Under the pieces are notes generated by a model, which did not search any database, had not been told where the DNA came from, and was given only the letters and a program-made list of their open reading frames with translations. From contig CP136061.1 in assembly GCA_032622095.1 (NCBI GenBank), positions 61,255,627-61,319,626 of the forward strand: 64,000 nt of DNA. Direction: 5' to 3'. Source of the stretch: Siphonodentalium dalli (Eukaryota > Mollusca > Scaphopoda > Gadilida > Siphonodentaliidae). The position numbers were made by a program, and so were the translations under genes. Below, one piece after another: positions 45,390 through 57,799 of the stretch. The stretch's first letter is position 1, and the number at the start of each line of letters is the position of its first letter.

Positions 45390-46700
45390 CTAGTAAAATC
45401 CATTCATAATGGATTCATTACAACATTCTAGTAAAATCCATAATGGATTCATGTAAGTTTTAAAATTCATACCTGTATATGGCCCCTTTAAACTAACGAT
45501 GCTCAAGGTAGATGTTAATTTACTTCCCCACACACGGTACAGCGAGGCATTCGCTCTCATGCTAATAACACAGAGCATCTATCTATTTCTCGTTCTCGAC
45601 ACGCGGGATTTAAGCGGTTAAACACATTTCTCGAATCTTCTGGCTCGTATTCAAACTCCTTTCATAATGTCTATCCACAGGCATTGTATATGGCCCCATT
45701 AAAATTTATACATGTATGTATTTAAACTAATAATGCTTTCGTGTATATGGCCCCTTAAACTAACGATGCTCATGGTATACGCATATTTATCTCCTAATGG
45801 TCCACTGTTATGGTAAAATTGATTAAATCATCTCTAATATTAGTTAAGCTTTTTCTCTAAATACCCCTTTAATATCTGTAATCGAACTATCAGGATTCAA
45901 TCAATGCCTTGCCAATAGATATTTGAACATGTCCAATAAAGTAAATCCTAGTAAACAACACACAATGTCTCGAAGCTTCGTAATTAAACACATGTTTAAG
46001 TCATTAACTGCCACGATACGTCTGTCATTCAAATTCATACTCCAAATGGCTTTTGAATCTGTGGAGACTGAGAGATAGGTAGACCGACTGCCCATATTAA
46101 TATATATATATACGAGATACATGCACTGCCGAATCCAAACTTCACATACTCCAGCCATTGCTCTGCTCTTTGAATACACATTAATAAAAGGATTATAATC
46201 TTTCTCGAATGGTGCGCTATAACATTAATCACAAACACACATCATTAAGTGTTCTGACAGAGACAACAAAGTTAAGGTTTCGTCTTTCTTCCAACAGCCT
46301 TGTAACAAATTGGCCATCAAATTATACGTCACAAATGCATGTACATTCGACACTGTAGGAAATGAAAGTATTGATTTGTAATTACTTCATAAATGGTTCA
46401 TATAGCATACAAATCACCGCATTTGGGTCACATACCTTAAAGGTACATGTCACTTATGCATTTAAACCTAATTCATCGTATCCATAAATATTAACTCTCT
46501 TTATTTTCAAAATTGTCTCTCGTTTTAACATATGTTTTAGCGATCTACATGCTTTAAGATTTAAACTAACAATGCTCACGGTAGACTCACTTTTGTCTGT
46601 TAATTAACTTCTAAGCATGTGATGTTCTGCACCTACTGCGAGGCATTCACTCTCATGCTAATAACACAACATATAACCATTTCTGGAATATTCTCGAACC
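45390..46700 (+). repeat. Duplicated AT-rich segments
   Basis: About 45485-45600 (CTAACGATGCTCAAGGTAGA ... GCGAGGCATTCGCTCTCATGC) recurs at about 46565-46700. TATGGCCCCTTAAACTAACG recurs at 45478 and 45745. ATAATGGATTCAT occurs twice at 45408-45450. Confidence 0.7.
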
Positions 46701-47760
46701 GTGTGAATAAAGCGGTGAAACAGATTTGGCATACCACTAGTAAAACATACGGGGAGAAAACTCAAGCCACTCATTGACTAGTGATGATACAATAACTTAA
46801 ATGAGTATATGGGACTACTATGCATATAAACTGTACAAAAATTACTCGACAACGACAATTTGTATTTTTGCATTTCGGTAAATTTGCCATCCGTAACACT
46901 ACTTCGTACTCAACGGACTTTCAAAGAATGGAAAAGTTGTTACCTTATTCTCCGACTCGGGGATTATAGAAACCAACAACAACATCTTGGGTACAGTACC
47001 CCTTTAAAGGTACACGTCATTTAAACATAATTATTTGTATCCATTAATAAAACGCTCTTTATTTTCAACATTGTCTGAAGGTCCCTCGTTTTTCTAACGT
47101 TATACATTATGTTTGCAAGTACATTCGATGCATAAAGTTATACGTCACATGTACATTCGATGCAAGAGGTAACATATTGCACATTTGAACATATCTAACT
47201 AGTCACACTAGTACACCTGGGGCTAAGGTATTGATTTGTTTTTTACTTCATAAATGGTTCATACAGTGGAACACATGTGGGTTACATTCCTTAAGTGTAC
47301 ACGTCACTTAAACCTAATTCAGTGTATCCATCAATAAAAACGCTCTTTATTTTCAAAAAGGTCCCTCATTTTGACATTGATTTTTAGCAAGCTTCATGCT
47401 TTCATTCATATATAATTGACCGCATTATAGCAGATTGGCCTTCAAGTTATACGTCACATGTACATTCGATGCACGAGGTAACATATTGCACATTTGAACA
47501 TATCAACCATAGTAAGTTCATTTAATTCAACGGGTCTTCAAGTTATACGTCACATATGCATGTACATTCGAGGTAATCCTGTAGGAAATGAAGGTTTTGT
47601 TATTCACTTCATAAATGGTTCCTATATCATACTATTATACATGTGGTCACATACCTTAAAGGTACACATCACTTAAACCTAATTCAGCGTATCCATTGAT
47701 ACAGACGTTCGTAGTATTGTAACCGAGGGGTCCCTTACCTTAAAGGTATCCATCACATAT
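46441..47760 (+). mobile_element. Tandem run of TTAA-bounded repeat units
   Basis: TTAA plus AGGTACAYGTCACTTA-type starts occur at 46441, 47008, about 47292, 47661 and 47743. The first unit runs from TTAA 46437-46440 to TTAA 47004-47007, where ACAGTACCCCTTTAA is immediately followed by AGGTACACG of the next unit. Shared interior includes AACCTAATTCAGTGTATCCA and ACGCTCTTTATTTTCAA. Units vary from about 80 to 570 bp. Confidence 0.7.
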
Positions 47761-47799
47761 ACATGTAAATTATCTGTAAATAGGCAAATAAATTATATG

Positions 47800-48170
47800 C
47801 ATTATCAACGACGTCACGAGCGCCTTGTGTCGCAACTGCAGTAACGATACGGATGCTAGCGCTTTTATCGCCAATTCGTTATCGCCAATTGTATCAGACA
47901 ATTTCGTAGGAAATGGTATCTAAATAATATGATCGTGACGTCGTTGATTGGTTCAAAATCATGAATGAACTGACGTCACATCAATCGCGTGAAAAATCAA
48001 AACGACATTCCAACGTATATTCTTGCATACTATTAACAAATAGTTCCAAGGTTTTAACATTATTTGATTGCCTACCAGACTACCATCATGGGTATTATGG
48101 TATAACAAAGTAACTAATATGTATTTGTTCAGTATTTAGTATAAGTGTAAGAGATTTTGTCCATTGAATA
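47800..48170. other. Non-coding; GACGTC-containing inverted words
   Basis: CAACGACGTCACGAGC at about 47807 and GTGACGTCGTTGATTGG at about 47936 are inverted to one another, bounding about 130 bp. Nothing else recognised. Confidence 0.5.
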
Positions 48171-48299
48171 CAATTTCCGTTAGGCATATTCGCGTGAACT
48201 TGCAGGTTGTGAGAATTTAGCAAAGGAGCTAATCACGTGACACAGATACCTTTGCAGGTTGGGAGAATTTACTCAAGAAAGCTAATCGTCGGACACAAA

Positions 48300-48400
48300 T
48301 TCAATAGTTTTGGCATTTACACTGTGTAGGAACTATTACATCGGAAATCGTTCTATCGCCGGTTTGTGATGGTTCTTGACTGATTTGTGACGGTTCTTGC
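48300..48400 (+). repeat. Dispersed repeat, inverted partner at 51655-51740
   Basis: GTGTAGGAACTATTACATCG, GAAATCGTTCTATCGCCGG and GATGGTTCTTG match the reverse complement of 51660-51735. The second copy is broken by a MITE at 51744. Confidence 0.85.
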
Positions 48401-48959
48401 TGATCGAAATTATACATTTTCACGACTTTTTGACAGTTAAAACGCAATTTTGAGGCATCTACTGGGTGATAATTCGATTAGTTATTTTCAATCCCATCAC
48501 AATCTGTGGCACCAATGAGCGTGTTAAGAGCGAAACTTTCATTGTGCGACTAATAACAACGACAAAATCCACGAATTTTGATAATTGTTTGGGTTCTCTC
48601 CTGATCGAGTCGGTTCTCTCCCCATTTAATCGTTCTATACGGGTAAAACTATGACTAATATTTGCCATGGTACATGGTTCAACCTGTCAATTTTGTGAAA
48701 GTATACAAAGATAAAGTTGAAATTTCCACAACTTGTCATTAATTTCGATGAATTACACCGCCTTTCTATGCTTATTCAATAACTTGTGTTACGCCTATCA
48801 AAATTCACAAAGTCGACAGCTAGTTTGAAAAATAATGCGTTTTGCAGGCCAAAAATTTCCCTGAGTCAATAGCGGGTTAACAATAGTGAAATTTCATAGC
48901 GCTGGACTTCGGAAAGCATGACCGTAGACGGGATATATAGAGTTATATGTCTTGTATTT

Positions 48960-49475
48960 TATCTATTATATATATGTTTTGGAACTTCTGTCTGTATGTA
49001 TGCATCTATGTTATAGACTCGAAAAACTGCTCGACCGATCCGACTCAAATTTGGTGTGTAGGCCTACTTTGATCCCAGGAACAATATGGGCGGGTCCAAT
49101 TTCACGTGCGACCGTGTCCTTGACCTTGACCTCGCTCAAACACGCTCATATAGGCATGTTTCTGGACCTCGACCGATCCCACTCAAATTTGGTAGCTGGG
49201 TCTAGTTTGATCACGGGAACAATATGGGCGGGTCCAATTTCACTTGCGACCGTGTCCTTGACCTTGACCTCGCTCATATATACGCTCATATAGGCATTTT
49301 CTGGACCTCGACCGATCCGATTCAAATTTGGTATAATGTAGGCCTACTTTGATCCCGGGAACAATATGGATGGGTCCAATTTCACGTGCGACCGTGTCCT
49401 TGACCGTAACCGTGAGGCATGTTTCCGGGCCGATCGAACAATAGTTTGTCCAGGCGGATAGACGTATTTTACTCA
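48960..49475 (+). mobile_element. Family-C satellite-bearing element
   Basis: A microsatellite-like leader (CTGTCTGTATGTATGCAT) is followed by three core units of about 139 bp starting CTCGACCGATCC at about 49032, 49170 and 49309. Each holds CAAATTTGGT, GATCCCGGGAACAATATGG and GTGCGACCGTGTCCTTGACC. This is the opposite orientation to 43612-43985. Confidence 0.85.
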
Positions 49476-49689
49476 ACAAAAAGCCAAAAATAAGACGTTA
49501 AAAGTTCGTTGACACCCATACAATGTTCTGATTACGCAGTTTATGAAGTTTATGTCGGGCATCCGCTTGCTGGATGCTGATTATCTAGGTTAAGTTCTAG
49601 AATTCTAGAATATGCAGCTATTAAAGCATATACAAGCACGATAACCTTTCACTCAATCATATTTTAGATTGACTAGGGATCTCTGATTT

Positions 49690-49995
49690 TTTAATAGAAG
49701 ATATAAAAAAGCAAAGAATCCTACAGTTACAAATATTATTATATGGATGTAAAACCTTTGGTTAATAAATGCGCTGTAATGAGAATTGACTTGAATCCTA
49801 TTGATTAATTTGTAGGAATGCTTAGCTATTAAGTTCAACAAGCAGTAACATATAAAAAAGAGAAAATAATAATGCAGTTACAAATATTATTATATGGATG
49901 TTTTATTCCTTCGGTGACTAAATGTGCTGTAATGAGTAGCGACTTGAATTCTATTGATTCATTTGTAGGAATGCTCATGCAGTAACAGATTGATT
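49690..49995 (+). repeat. Direct duplication, about 165-bp unit, 2 copies
   Basis: CAGTTACAAATATTATTATA then TGGATG, GCTGTAATGAG, CTATTGATT and TTTGTAGGAATGCT recur at about 165-bp spacing. Confidence 0.85.
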
Positions 49996-50080
49996 TAATT
50001 ATTAGCTAAACATTCATACAAATGAATCATTAGAAATCAGTGTTATGGGTGTCTGAATCTGGCTATTATAAGGCACATTA

Positions 50081-50275
50081 TTATTCCTCGCTGATAACGT
50101 GTCAAGTGAGCAGGGACGTGAGCTGGAGGGTCTCAAATGTTGGGGCGTCCACCTTGGAATTTCCAACCGCACCATCCCCTTGAAACAGACCAAACTCATG
50201 CACAAGGCCTGGGCTTTGGTTTTTCCCAACTGCTTGACACATTTTAGCTCTAGAGTGTATGCCATTCTGGAGTGA
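50081..50275 (+). pseudogene. Short open stretch, possibly a reverse-transcriptase fragment
   Basis: Sixty-four open codons contain EGLKCWGVHLGISNRTIPLK and QTKLMHKAWALV. The layout 'KC-x-GV-x-L-x(5)-IPL-x-x-x-K' is like the segment after the catalytic YxDD box of LTR/DIRS-type reverse transcriptases, but the catalytic motif is absent and similarity is weak. It could be coincidence. Confidence 0.2.
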
Positions 50276-50339
50276 ATTGATCAGTATCCTTTGATTGGCC
50301 ACCATGCAAACCGGGGGCTAAACTGAAGAGATATCTGGA

Positions 50340-51240
50340 GAGATATATATATATATATATATTATATATATAAATGGAATTAGATTCTTTGTCCATTAAA
50401 ACCAGTTTCTTGCCAATTGTGGGGGGGGGGGGGGGTAAATGTGATAGAGAAAAACTAGATCACACCTGCTCCCTACTTCCTGTCCACCCATCGTGAGTTT
50501 TGGATCAACTCTGAAGAAGAGGTGTCCATTTGTATATGTCAAATATGGTTGAATACATGTTTAAAGTGTAGGAAAGTAATCAAAGTATGCAAATGATGGT
50601 CTAAAAACGACACATTCCTCACTATTAAATTGTTGTCAAATCAAACTAAGAGAACAATTTCAACATATTGTTGGTGTTAAATTTCAAACCAATCTATTGT
50701 AAGATAAGAATTTGTAACTGTTGAACATTTTGACCAAATTTGGGGATAGACACCAATTAAGCACCCCTCCACAAGTCCCCCCACCACCACAATCACGTCA
50801 TAACATATCAATGATTCAGTTGAATGTTATTTCATAAGTTATATTCATGTCTGGGCGACAAACATGTGTAAATGTCCCTCGGGCGAACTTCAGAGGAGGA
50901 AATATGATGGCGCTGGCATTGAAATATTGTCACACCTGGATCTTTCAATAATGCCCAGATTAAGTAAATGAATATAACATCTGATATTCTCCTGAGAGTA
51001 GATTTATATTACCATTGGTCATTTATATAAGCGGGCAAGATTATGATACTATACTCATCGGGACTTTCAATATTTTATTTCTGCCTATTAATGTCACTTA
51101 ATCTCCCGTATTAGGTATTTATTTATTGTGTTATTTCTTAATATACCTGTTCTGTTATGCAAAATACATAAGCTACAGTCATTATCTGGTTTAAAATGTC
51201 AGATACACAAGACGATTGCAGAAATTGTTCGAATAAATAT
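50340..51240. other. Non-coding; (TA)n at 50344-50372 and a 15-G run at 50421-50435
   Basis: Two microsatellite-type runs. No gene or family recognised in the rest. Confidence 0.5.
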
Positions 51241-51743
51241 CATGGACAGAACCGTCACAGCCATGATCGGTTTGAAATAGAACCGTAACACGCACCCGTG
51301 TTGATTACGAGGTCACAGCTCCCAATTATCAACCCCTATCGGGATACTTTCTCAGCTATTTTACAGAAGAATAACACGGGTACACTTTATAGTCAGTGTT
51401 TGTCTTCAGAATGCGTTTCATATTGTAATACGCCACGAAAACAAAGAAATTGCGTCCACGTGGCTTGATTTTCAGTGATAACATGTTGATATTTACGCGT
51501 TAACTCGCTAATACCGAGTTAATTGTGGTCTAGAGTTCAGGTTTCGATAACACGGCAGTTCTGCAGCCTCTCTTCATTCAGGAAAGTATAATATATTCAA
51601 GATATCTATAATTATGCGTGATTTTGTCACACAAATTATTATTTTCAATCATCAGGAACCGTAACAAATCAGGCAAGAACCATCACAATACCGGCGATAG
51701 AACTATTTCCGATGTAACAGTTCCTACACAGTGGGCATGTAAA

Positions 51744-52190
51744 GGTACGGTTGGCCTTGGCGGTGGGTATCCTGTGAAAATGTTTCCACCCGTCAAAAAC
51801 CGCCACAAACAGAAAGAACATCAAAATGTAGACAGACTTTATCCGTATACAAATAAGAAATATCGCATAAACAGTATGTTATTGTCATATGTTTGGCCAT
51901 TGCTATGTAAACAAAAGCATAAAAAGTTACTTTTCTGGCGTTTGTTTATATTATGATGGTAAACATAAAGAGCATTCTTTGTTGGTGAATTCCTGATAGG
52001 GAGCTAATAAAGAGCGTTTATGCCATTTGTGTGTGATTAGCCAGTAGCATTGTGCTGTTTTCTGTAACACAATCAGGCTCTTGCTTAGGTAAAATATAGT
52101 AGGTCGTTATGATAACTATAGCTGTTTACGCGATAGTCATGGTATATATATGAACGAAACTGTATGCGTTTTAATGTTTTTCTGTTTGCG
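51744..52190 (-). mobile_element. MITE family M1, copy 3, inverted and end-truncated
   Basis: It starts AGGTACGGTTGGCCTTGG after GTAA (worn TTAA) and follows copies 1 and 2 in reverse (ATAAAGAGCATTCTTTGTTG, GTATGCGTTTTAATGTTTTT). It stops about 40-50 bp before the expected other terminus. It is inserted in the dispersed repeat whose second copy is at 48300. Confidence 0.85.
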
Positions 52191-52259
52191 ATGTTAAGAA
52201 ACTCCTAAAATGTAATTTGTGCGGTGGATTAAGTCACACCAATGGTAGATAAATGTGTT

Positions 52260-54991
52260 ATATACACAATGTGTCTGTAACGATTCATGTATCGCGACTC
52301 GGCTAGTTTTCGTGGCCATATATAGCACTCGGCGACCAAGGTCGCCTCGTCGTATATGGCCACGAAAACTAGCCTCCTTGGTCGCCGAGTGCTATATGGC
52401 CACGAAAACTAGCCTCGTCGCGGGGACACACTATAAAGTGTATGCCGAGGCCGAGGCCGGCTCCAAATAAAAGGTGTAAACGGGGTGTTATATGGCGTCT
52501 GGTCCGTTGTTTCTCAATGGATGTTAATGAAATTTGGTGTATATGTCCGGGATGGGACATGGAATACAGTAACGTTTGAATTTTCTTTAAATTCATAAAT
52601 TTGTTGATTTTATTCAACGTTTTCGTTCTGAAACACACTATAAAGTGTAAATGGCCGGTTCCAATTAAAAAGTGTTGGCGGACTTGATGTCGCATTATCT
52701 TTATTGTTTATAAATGGATATGACTGAAATTTAGTACATATGTCCGGGTTATGGCATGAAATACATTAACGTTTAAATCGTTATTAAAATCTCAAATGTG
52801 TTGATTTTATTCAACCTTTCGTTCTATAAAGTTTAAGCGACCGTCTCTAATTAAAAGGTGTAAGCGGTTTATGTGATTAGCGTTATAGGTAATCGGATTA
52901 ACTAATTGGCGACTTTAGACTACTGTGTTTTGGGGCATTTGACTGGCGAGTTGAACTTTATTTGCATTTATTTCGATGTAGGGTTACCCTTCCGGTGACG
53001 TAGGTTCCATATGCTCTGAAGAACGCTATTGCAAATAAGCCACAATCAACGGAATTGGTTTGCTGTTGCACTTGGGGAGGACATGAATTGTCGTATTGAA
53101 ATACAATTGTCCAAGTTGTATTTCCAAAGATACAGACAACTTGTCTGCGAATAGACTATCTAAAATGGAATATCAATGGGTGACTTCGAAGAGCAGAGAA
53201 AGAAGATAAACAGACGAATCCAGAAAAAAACTGAAGAAAAAATTCGTCCGCTTTTCCGACATCGGGTATCCTGCTGACTTCGACCCCTCCGACCTTATAC
53301 ACGGGCCTCTACCAGCCTTAGCACAATGAAAGTGTCAATGACACTGTAGCTCAACTTAGGTAGGGGAATAATTTAATGGTTGACAGTAAATGTAGGAATA
53401 GGAAAGGTGTTAATTGAAATGTGTAAGTAAGATAAGATGAACATGTCCAATATTAACATCCATGACAAATTTCATGATGATCAGACGAATAGTACGACCT
53501 GTAGCCCGCGCCAATTGATTTAATTTTGAAATCCAAGATGGATGCCAGTCCAAATGACCCCATCTACATGTCAATGTGAACAGCCATGACAAATCTCATA
53601 ATGATCTGACCAAAGGTACGACCTGTAGCCTGTGCCAAAGGATTTATTCATGCAAAGAGTAAAATCCAATGTCAATATTAACATCCATGACAAATTTCAT
53701 GATGATCAGACGAACAGTACGACCTGTAGCCCATGCTAATGGATTGAATTTTGAAATCCAAGATGGCCACTGGCAGCCATGTTTTTTTCTTCGAATAACA
53801 CCAAAATGACTCGTTCCCATCTACATGTCAATGTCAACAAATTTCATAATGATCCGACAAAAGGTAGGACCTGTAGCCGTGCCAAAGGATTTAGTCATGC
53901 AAAGAGTAAAATCCAAGATTGCTGCTGGCGGCCATGTTTTTTGGCCAAACGACCCCAAAATGACTCGTTCCCATCTACATGTCATTGTTAACATCCATGA
54001 CAAATTTCATGGAGATCCGACCAAAGCAACGACCTGTAGCCCGCGCCAATGGATTTAATTTTGAAATCCAAGATGGATGCCAGTGGGCATTTTTTTTGTC
54101 CAAATGACCCCAAAATGACTCATTCCCATCTACATGTCAATGTGAACAGCCATGACAAATTTCATGAAGATCCGACCAAAGCAACGACCTGTAGCCCGCG
54201 CCAAAGGATTTAGTCATGCAAAGAGTAAAATCCGAGATGGCTGCTGGCGGCCATGTTTTTTGGCAGAATGACCTCAAAAATGACTCGTTCCCATCTACAA
54301 GTCAATATTAACATCCACGACCAATTTCATGATGATCAGACGGACAGTACGACCTGTAGACTGCGCCAATGGATTTAATTTTGAAATCCAAGATGGCCGC
54401 CAGCGGCCATGTTTTTTGGCCAAACGACCCCAAAATGACTCGTACCCATCTATATGTCAATGTCAACATTCATGACAAATTTAATAAAGATCAGACCAAA
54501 GGTACGACCTGTAGCCCCAAAAACCTCAAATGATACAAAACACCCAAGACTAATAGTCTAGAGTCGTCAGTTAGTTAATCCGATTACCTATACCGCTAAG
54601 CGCATAAGCCGCTTACACCTTTTAATTGGAGCAGGGCGTTTACACTTTATAGTTTGTTTCAGAACGAAAAAGATGAATAAAAGCAACAAATTTGTGAATT
54701 TAAAAACAATTCAAACGTTATTGTATTCCATGTCCCAGCCCGGACATATACACCAAATTTCATTAATATCCATTGAGAAACAACTGACCAAACGCCATAT
54801 AACACCCCGTTTACACATTTTATTTGGAGCCGGCCTCGGCCTCGGCATACACTTTATAGTGTGTCCCTCGTCGCGATACATGTACTAACCAGGGCATTCC
54901 TGACTCAAAGCTCACAGTCTATTGGAACAAGACGGCTGTCAATCAAGACTATACATGTACATGAATCGTTACAAACACATTGTGTATATAA
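52260..54991. mobile_element. 2.7-kb element with long inverted arms
   Basis: The left arm (52260-52925) and right arm (54553-54991) are inverted relatives. Matching pairs include TACACAATGTGTCTGTAACG with CGTTACAAACACATTGTGTA, GCCGAGGCCGAGGCCGGCTCC with its complement, CACACTATAAAGTGTATGCC with its complement, and GGTAATCGGATTAACTAA with TTAGTTAATCCGATTACC. Both arms keep the same order of words. The left arm has extra alternating copies of TAGTTTTCGTGGCCATATA at 52306-52410. The interior (52926-54552) holds a family-A array with its 3' flank block. No transposase is seen, so it is foldback-type and non-autonomous. Confidence 0.85.
53430..54530 (+). repeat. Family-A satellite array inside the long-arm element
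   Basis: About seven monomers (AAATTTCATGATGATCAGAC, ACGACCTGTAGCCCGCGCCA, GCAAAGAGTAAAATCCAAGA, AAAATGACTCGTTCCCATCT). The two monomer types alternate imperfectly. It is preceded at 53330-53370 by AATGAAAGTGTCAATGACAC then TGTAGCTCAACTT, the conserved flank block of this family. Confidence 0.9.
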
Positions 54992-54999
54992 CTCATATT

Positions 55000-56085
55000 T
55001 ATTGCTAAAGTAGTCTTTGTTATCACACACATGAAGTCCTATAAGGCTATAATATCTTAAGTGAAGGGTGTGATATTTAAGGAAGGATATAAATTTGCGT
55101 ACGGAAATCACCGAAGTTTGCCGATTGCCCGCTCCCAATATAACTGGGAAATTCCAGGGTTAAAAATAGAGCATATTACCTTCTTCCTGTTCTTGTAAAT
55201 CGATTTGTTAACATTTCTTGGAATACTTATATTTTGCAAACAAACAGCTACTATAGTCATACATTGGATTTTCCAGACCTGGTAACCGCCATCAACGTAG
55301 CTTTTGTCGAAAAAAGGTACGAACTACCATGCAAGCTAACAACATTAAGTCAATTTAAGTGATTACATTTTAGAGTTATCAATTCAATATCATCAGATTC
55401 AGAGTTCAGACCAGTATCACCTGATCACTGGTGACAGAAGCAGCAAATTGTACCCTGTCTATCTTACTGTAATGTATACTAGTTCAAGTTAAACGTAAAC
55501 ACTATGCGTGGTACAAAGTTTACACAGTATTACGTTTATTTTGAACCGGACTACATACCGAAAGCACTCCCAGGTCAGAGACAAAATTACCCATTATATC
55601 AGGGCCATTCATAGCTGGTCAAAGTAGGCAGTAAAAATTTAAATTCTGAGTAAACTATTGCAAAGAAGGTGACTGGATTGTACCAGTGGATAGTGAGTCC
55701 CAGTCCATTAGTGTTCACGATTAAGTTATGTTAAGATTTAATTGTTTAAGTTAGGACTGACAAGTGATCAGTACGTTACTAAACATAACTTATTTAACTG
55801 AATGGTAAGTTTAGACAGCCCAGCTACATGGGTGACCATTAATAAAATTGTTTGCGAGACTGGGTGTTTTCTTTGCGAAAAGGATCTGTCCTCTTTGAAG
55901 ATTCATTTCGGCAATGTCTGTTGTGATAGGGTGGTGACTAATTATCATCTGATGTTAGTACTTTTTCATCTACTCATAGATGAGTGACAAATAAATAATT
56001 AAATTTCAATGTTATACTTACCATTTTATTTGTATACAAATGTAACTACCATGCACGATCGCCTATCTTACTATATAAATAAAGC
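55000..56085. other. Non-coding, nothing convincing
   Basis: A 61-codon frame at 55802-55987 contains CETGCFLCEKDLSS but lacks splice or homology support. The rest is AT-rich. Confidence 0.35.
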
Positions 56086-56104
56086 CATCTGTTCAAATTT
56101 TACA

Positions 56105-56300
56105 ATTAATCAACACCTGTTGATTAAACGCGCCTACTGTTGATTAAACTTCGCAGAGTGGATTAAAAATTCGCCATACAATTTGAACGGAAAATTGTTT
56201 ATCCATAGCATTGTAAAAATCGTGGCATAAACAGAGTGGATTAAACTTCCTATATATACAATTTGAACGGAAAAGCGTTTATCCATCGCATTTTGTTTCT
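56105..56300 (+). repeat. Degenerate duplication with ACAATTTGAACGGAAAA
   Basis: CAATTTGAACGGAAAATTGT then TTATCCATAGCATT (about 56178) recurs at about 56258. GTGGATTAAACTTC and TGATTAAAC words lie between. Confidence 0.75.
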
Positions 56301-56309
56301 GAATAAAAA

Positions 56310-56830
56310 ATGTTTCTGAAGCATAAGTTGAATAATTATTATCCGGCTAATTAAGTGATCGTGTTTTGATTGGACATATATTTTTCTAATGGTCATCTCT
56401 GCGTTCTGATTGGTCAAATAGTAATGTCGAGTTTTGTGCAGAAATTATTTATTTGGTTTTGTGATTATTTACATTAATTTTAATTCTAATTAAAAATTTT
56501 TAGCGTTCTGTAACAGTATTGGTATATTACTACCACCATTTGTAATACTTAATATTTGGGGAAATTAATTATTAAAAAAATATGCAAAGTAACATATAAC
56601 ATGATCATTTAGTGGTATCAATCCATTTTATCAGTCAATAAATCATGTAGACCTACTATATATTACATTACTGCGGGGACCTATGCGAATTGAGTGACCT
56701 ACGGAGAACTATGCAAATCTAGGGACCTACTGCATAACGCAGTACCCTCTGTAGCCCTGTTTCAATTCAGAGCGGAGTAGGCCTACAGTTCTAGTTGGAT
56801 TTAAATGTTGTGTAAGTACTAAGTGGAATG
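56310..56830. other. AT-rich non-coding
   Basis: Nothing recognised apart from a short GC-richer stretch at 56670-56780 (GGGGACCTATGCGAATT) that resembles about 15530-15570. Confidence 0.4.
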
Positions 56831-56836
56831 GCTATG

Positions 56837-57445
56837 TATGGGAGGCCCTTTTCACATTTATTATTTATTTGCGCTTAAGCGCAAATAAATTGATAGACAC
56901 ATATTTGCGCTTAAAGGTACTCAACCCGTAAAGAGGGTCCCCATCTCAACAGATTCCAACAACAACAATCCGATCAGAGGGTCCTATATTACTATTTCTT
57001 TGGCTTTGGGGGTAAAAAATATTTGATTCGAGTCGAGGAACCCATCAAACAAAGCTCAGAGTTATTAGATATTGATTTTTCAAATTTGTTATGTTCTCGA
57101 GATTAGTACTAATAACTGCCGTAATCTGCTCTGGATGTGTACTCAAAATCTATTCAAACAGACAAGGATGAATAACTCTAAAATCAAGTGGTAATTTTAA
57201 CGCAATTTTTACTGAGTTCTGGGCCAGATAGTATTCCCGATAATGAAAAATAATAGATTTCTAAAATCGATATCTAACAAATCTGAGCTTTGATGGGTGA
57301 CTTCCTCGACTCGAATCAAATATTTTTGACCCCCGAAGCCATTGAAATAGTAATTGAGAGGAGTTTTATCGGGTTGAGTACCTTTAAGCGCAAATATTTG
57401 CGCTTAAGCGCAAATAAATAATAAATGTGAAAAGGGCCTCCCATA
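56837..57445. mobile_element. MITE with TIR TATGGGAGGCCCTTTTCACA and CTTAAG palindromes
   Basis: The TIRs run about 60 bp inward from 56837 and 57445 (TATGGGAGGCCC, TTCACATTTATTATTTATTT, GCGCTTAAGCGCAAATA). Partial copies at 37080, 38165-38325 and 39578-39655 share the end and the palindromes. This copy is interrupted by a TTAA element (56915-57383). Confidence 0.9.
56915..57383. mobile_element. 469-bp TTAA-flanked foldback MITE (family M2), nested
   Basis: TTAA at 56911-56914 and 57384-57387. The ends AGGTACTCAACCCG and CGGGTTGAGTACCT are perfect inverses. Inner inverted words include TTTGATTCGAGTCGAGGAA/TTCCTCGACTCGAATCAAA and GCTCAGA/TCTGAGC, so most of the element folds back. The flanks GCGC|TTAA and TTAA|GCGC show it entered the centre of a GCGCTTAAGCGC palindrome. 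Confidence 0.92.
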
Positions 57446-57799
57446 GTTATGAGGTTATTTCAAATTTTGTAAAGAAGTGAGACTGAGAGTCGTGAGAATT
57501 TTTGGCACTGCTGTAAGGGAAGTACCGATACTCATAAAGAGATTTAATTAACATACATTGTCTACACTGCTATACGTATCTTCCATATTAGTCACCCTTG
57601 ATAAAGCGACCTGCGCTTCTATGAATAATTTCTAGCTGTCTATTAGTCCTGTGAACATGATGATAAGCAGGGGCGTAGCGGTCATACAATTATGCGTACG
57701 GCCGAATAATATGGGCACAATTTACATATGCTGTGAAGCATTATCCGAGCTGCAAAGCAGTAAGTGGGGGAGAACACAAGAGGAGGGGGTTCGGGGGCG

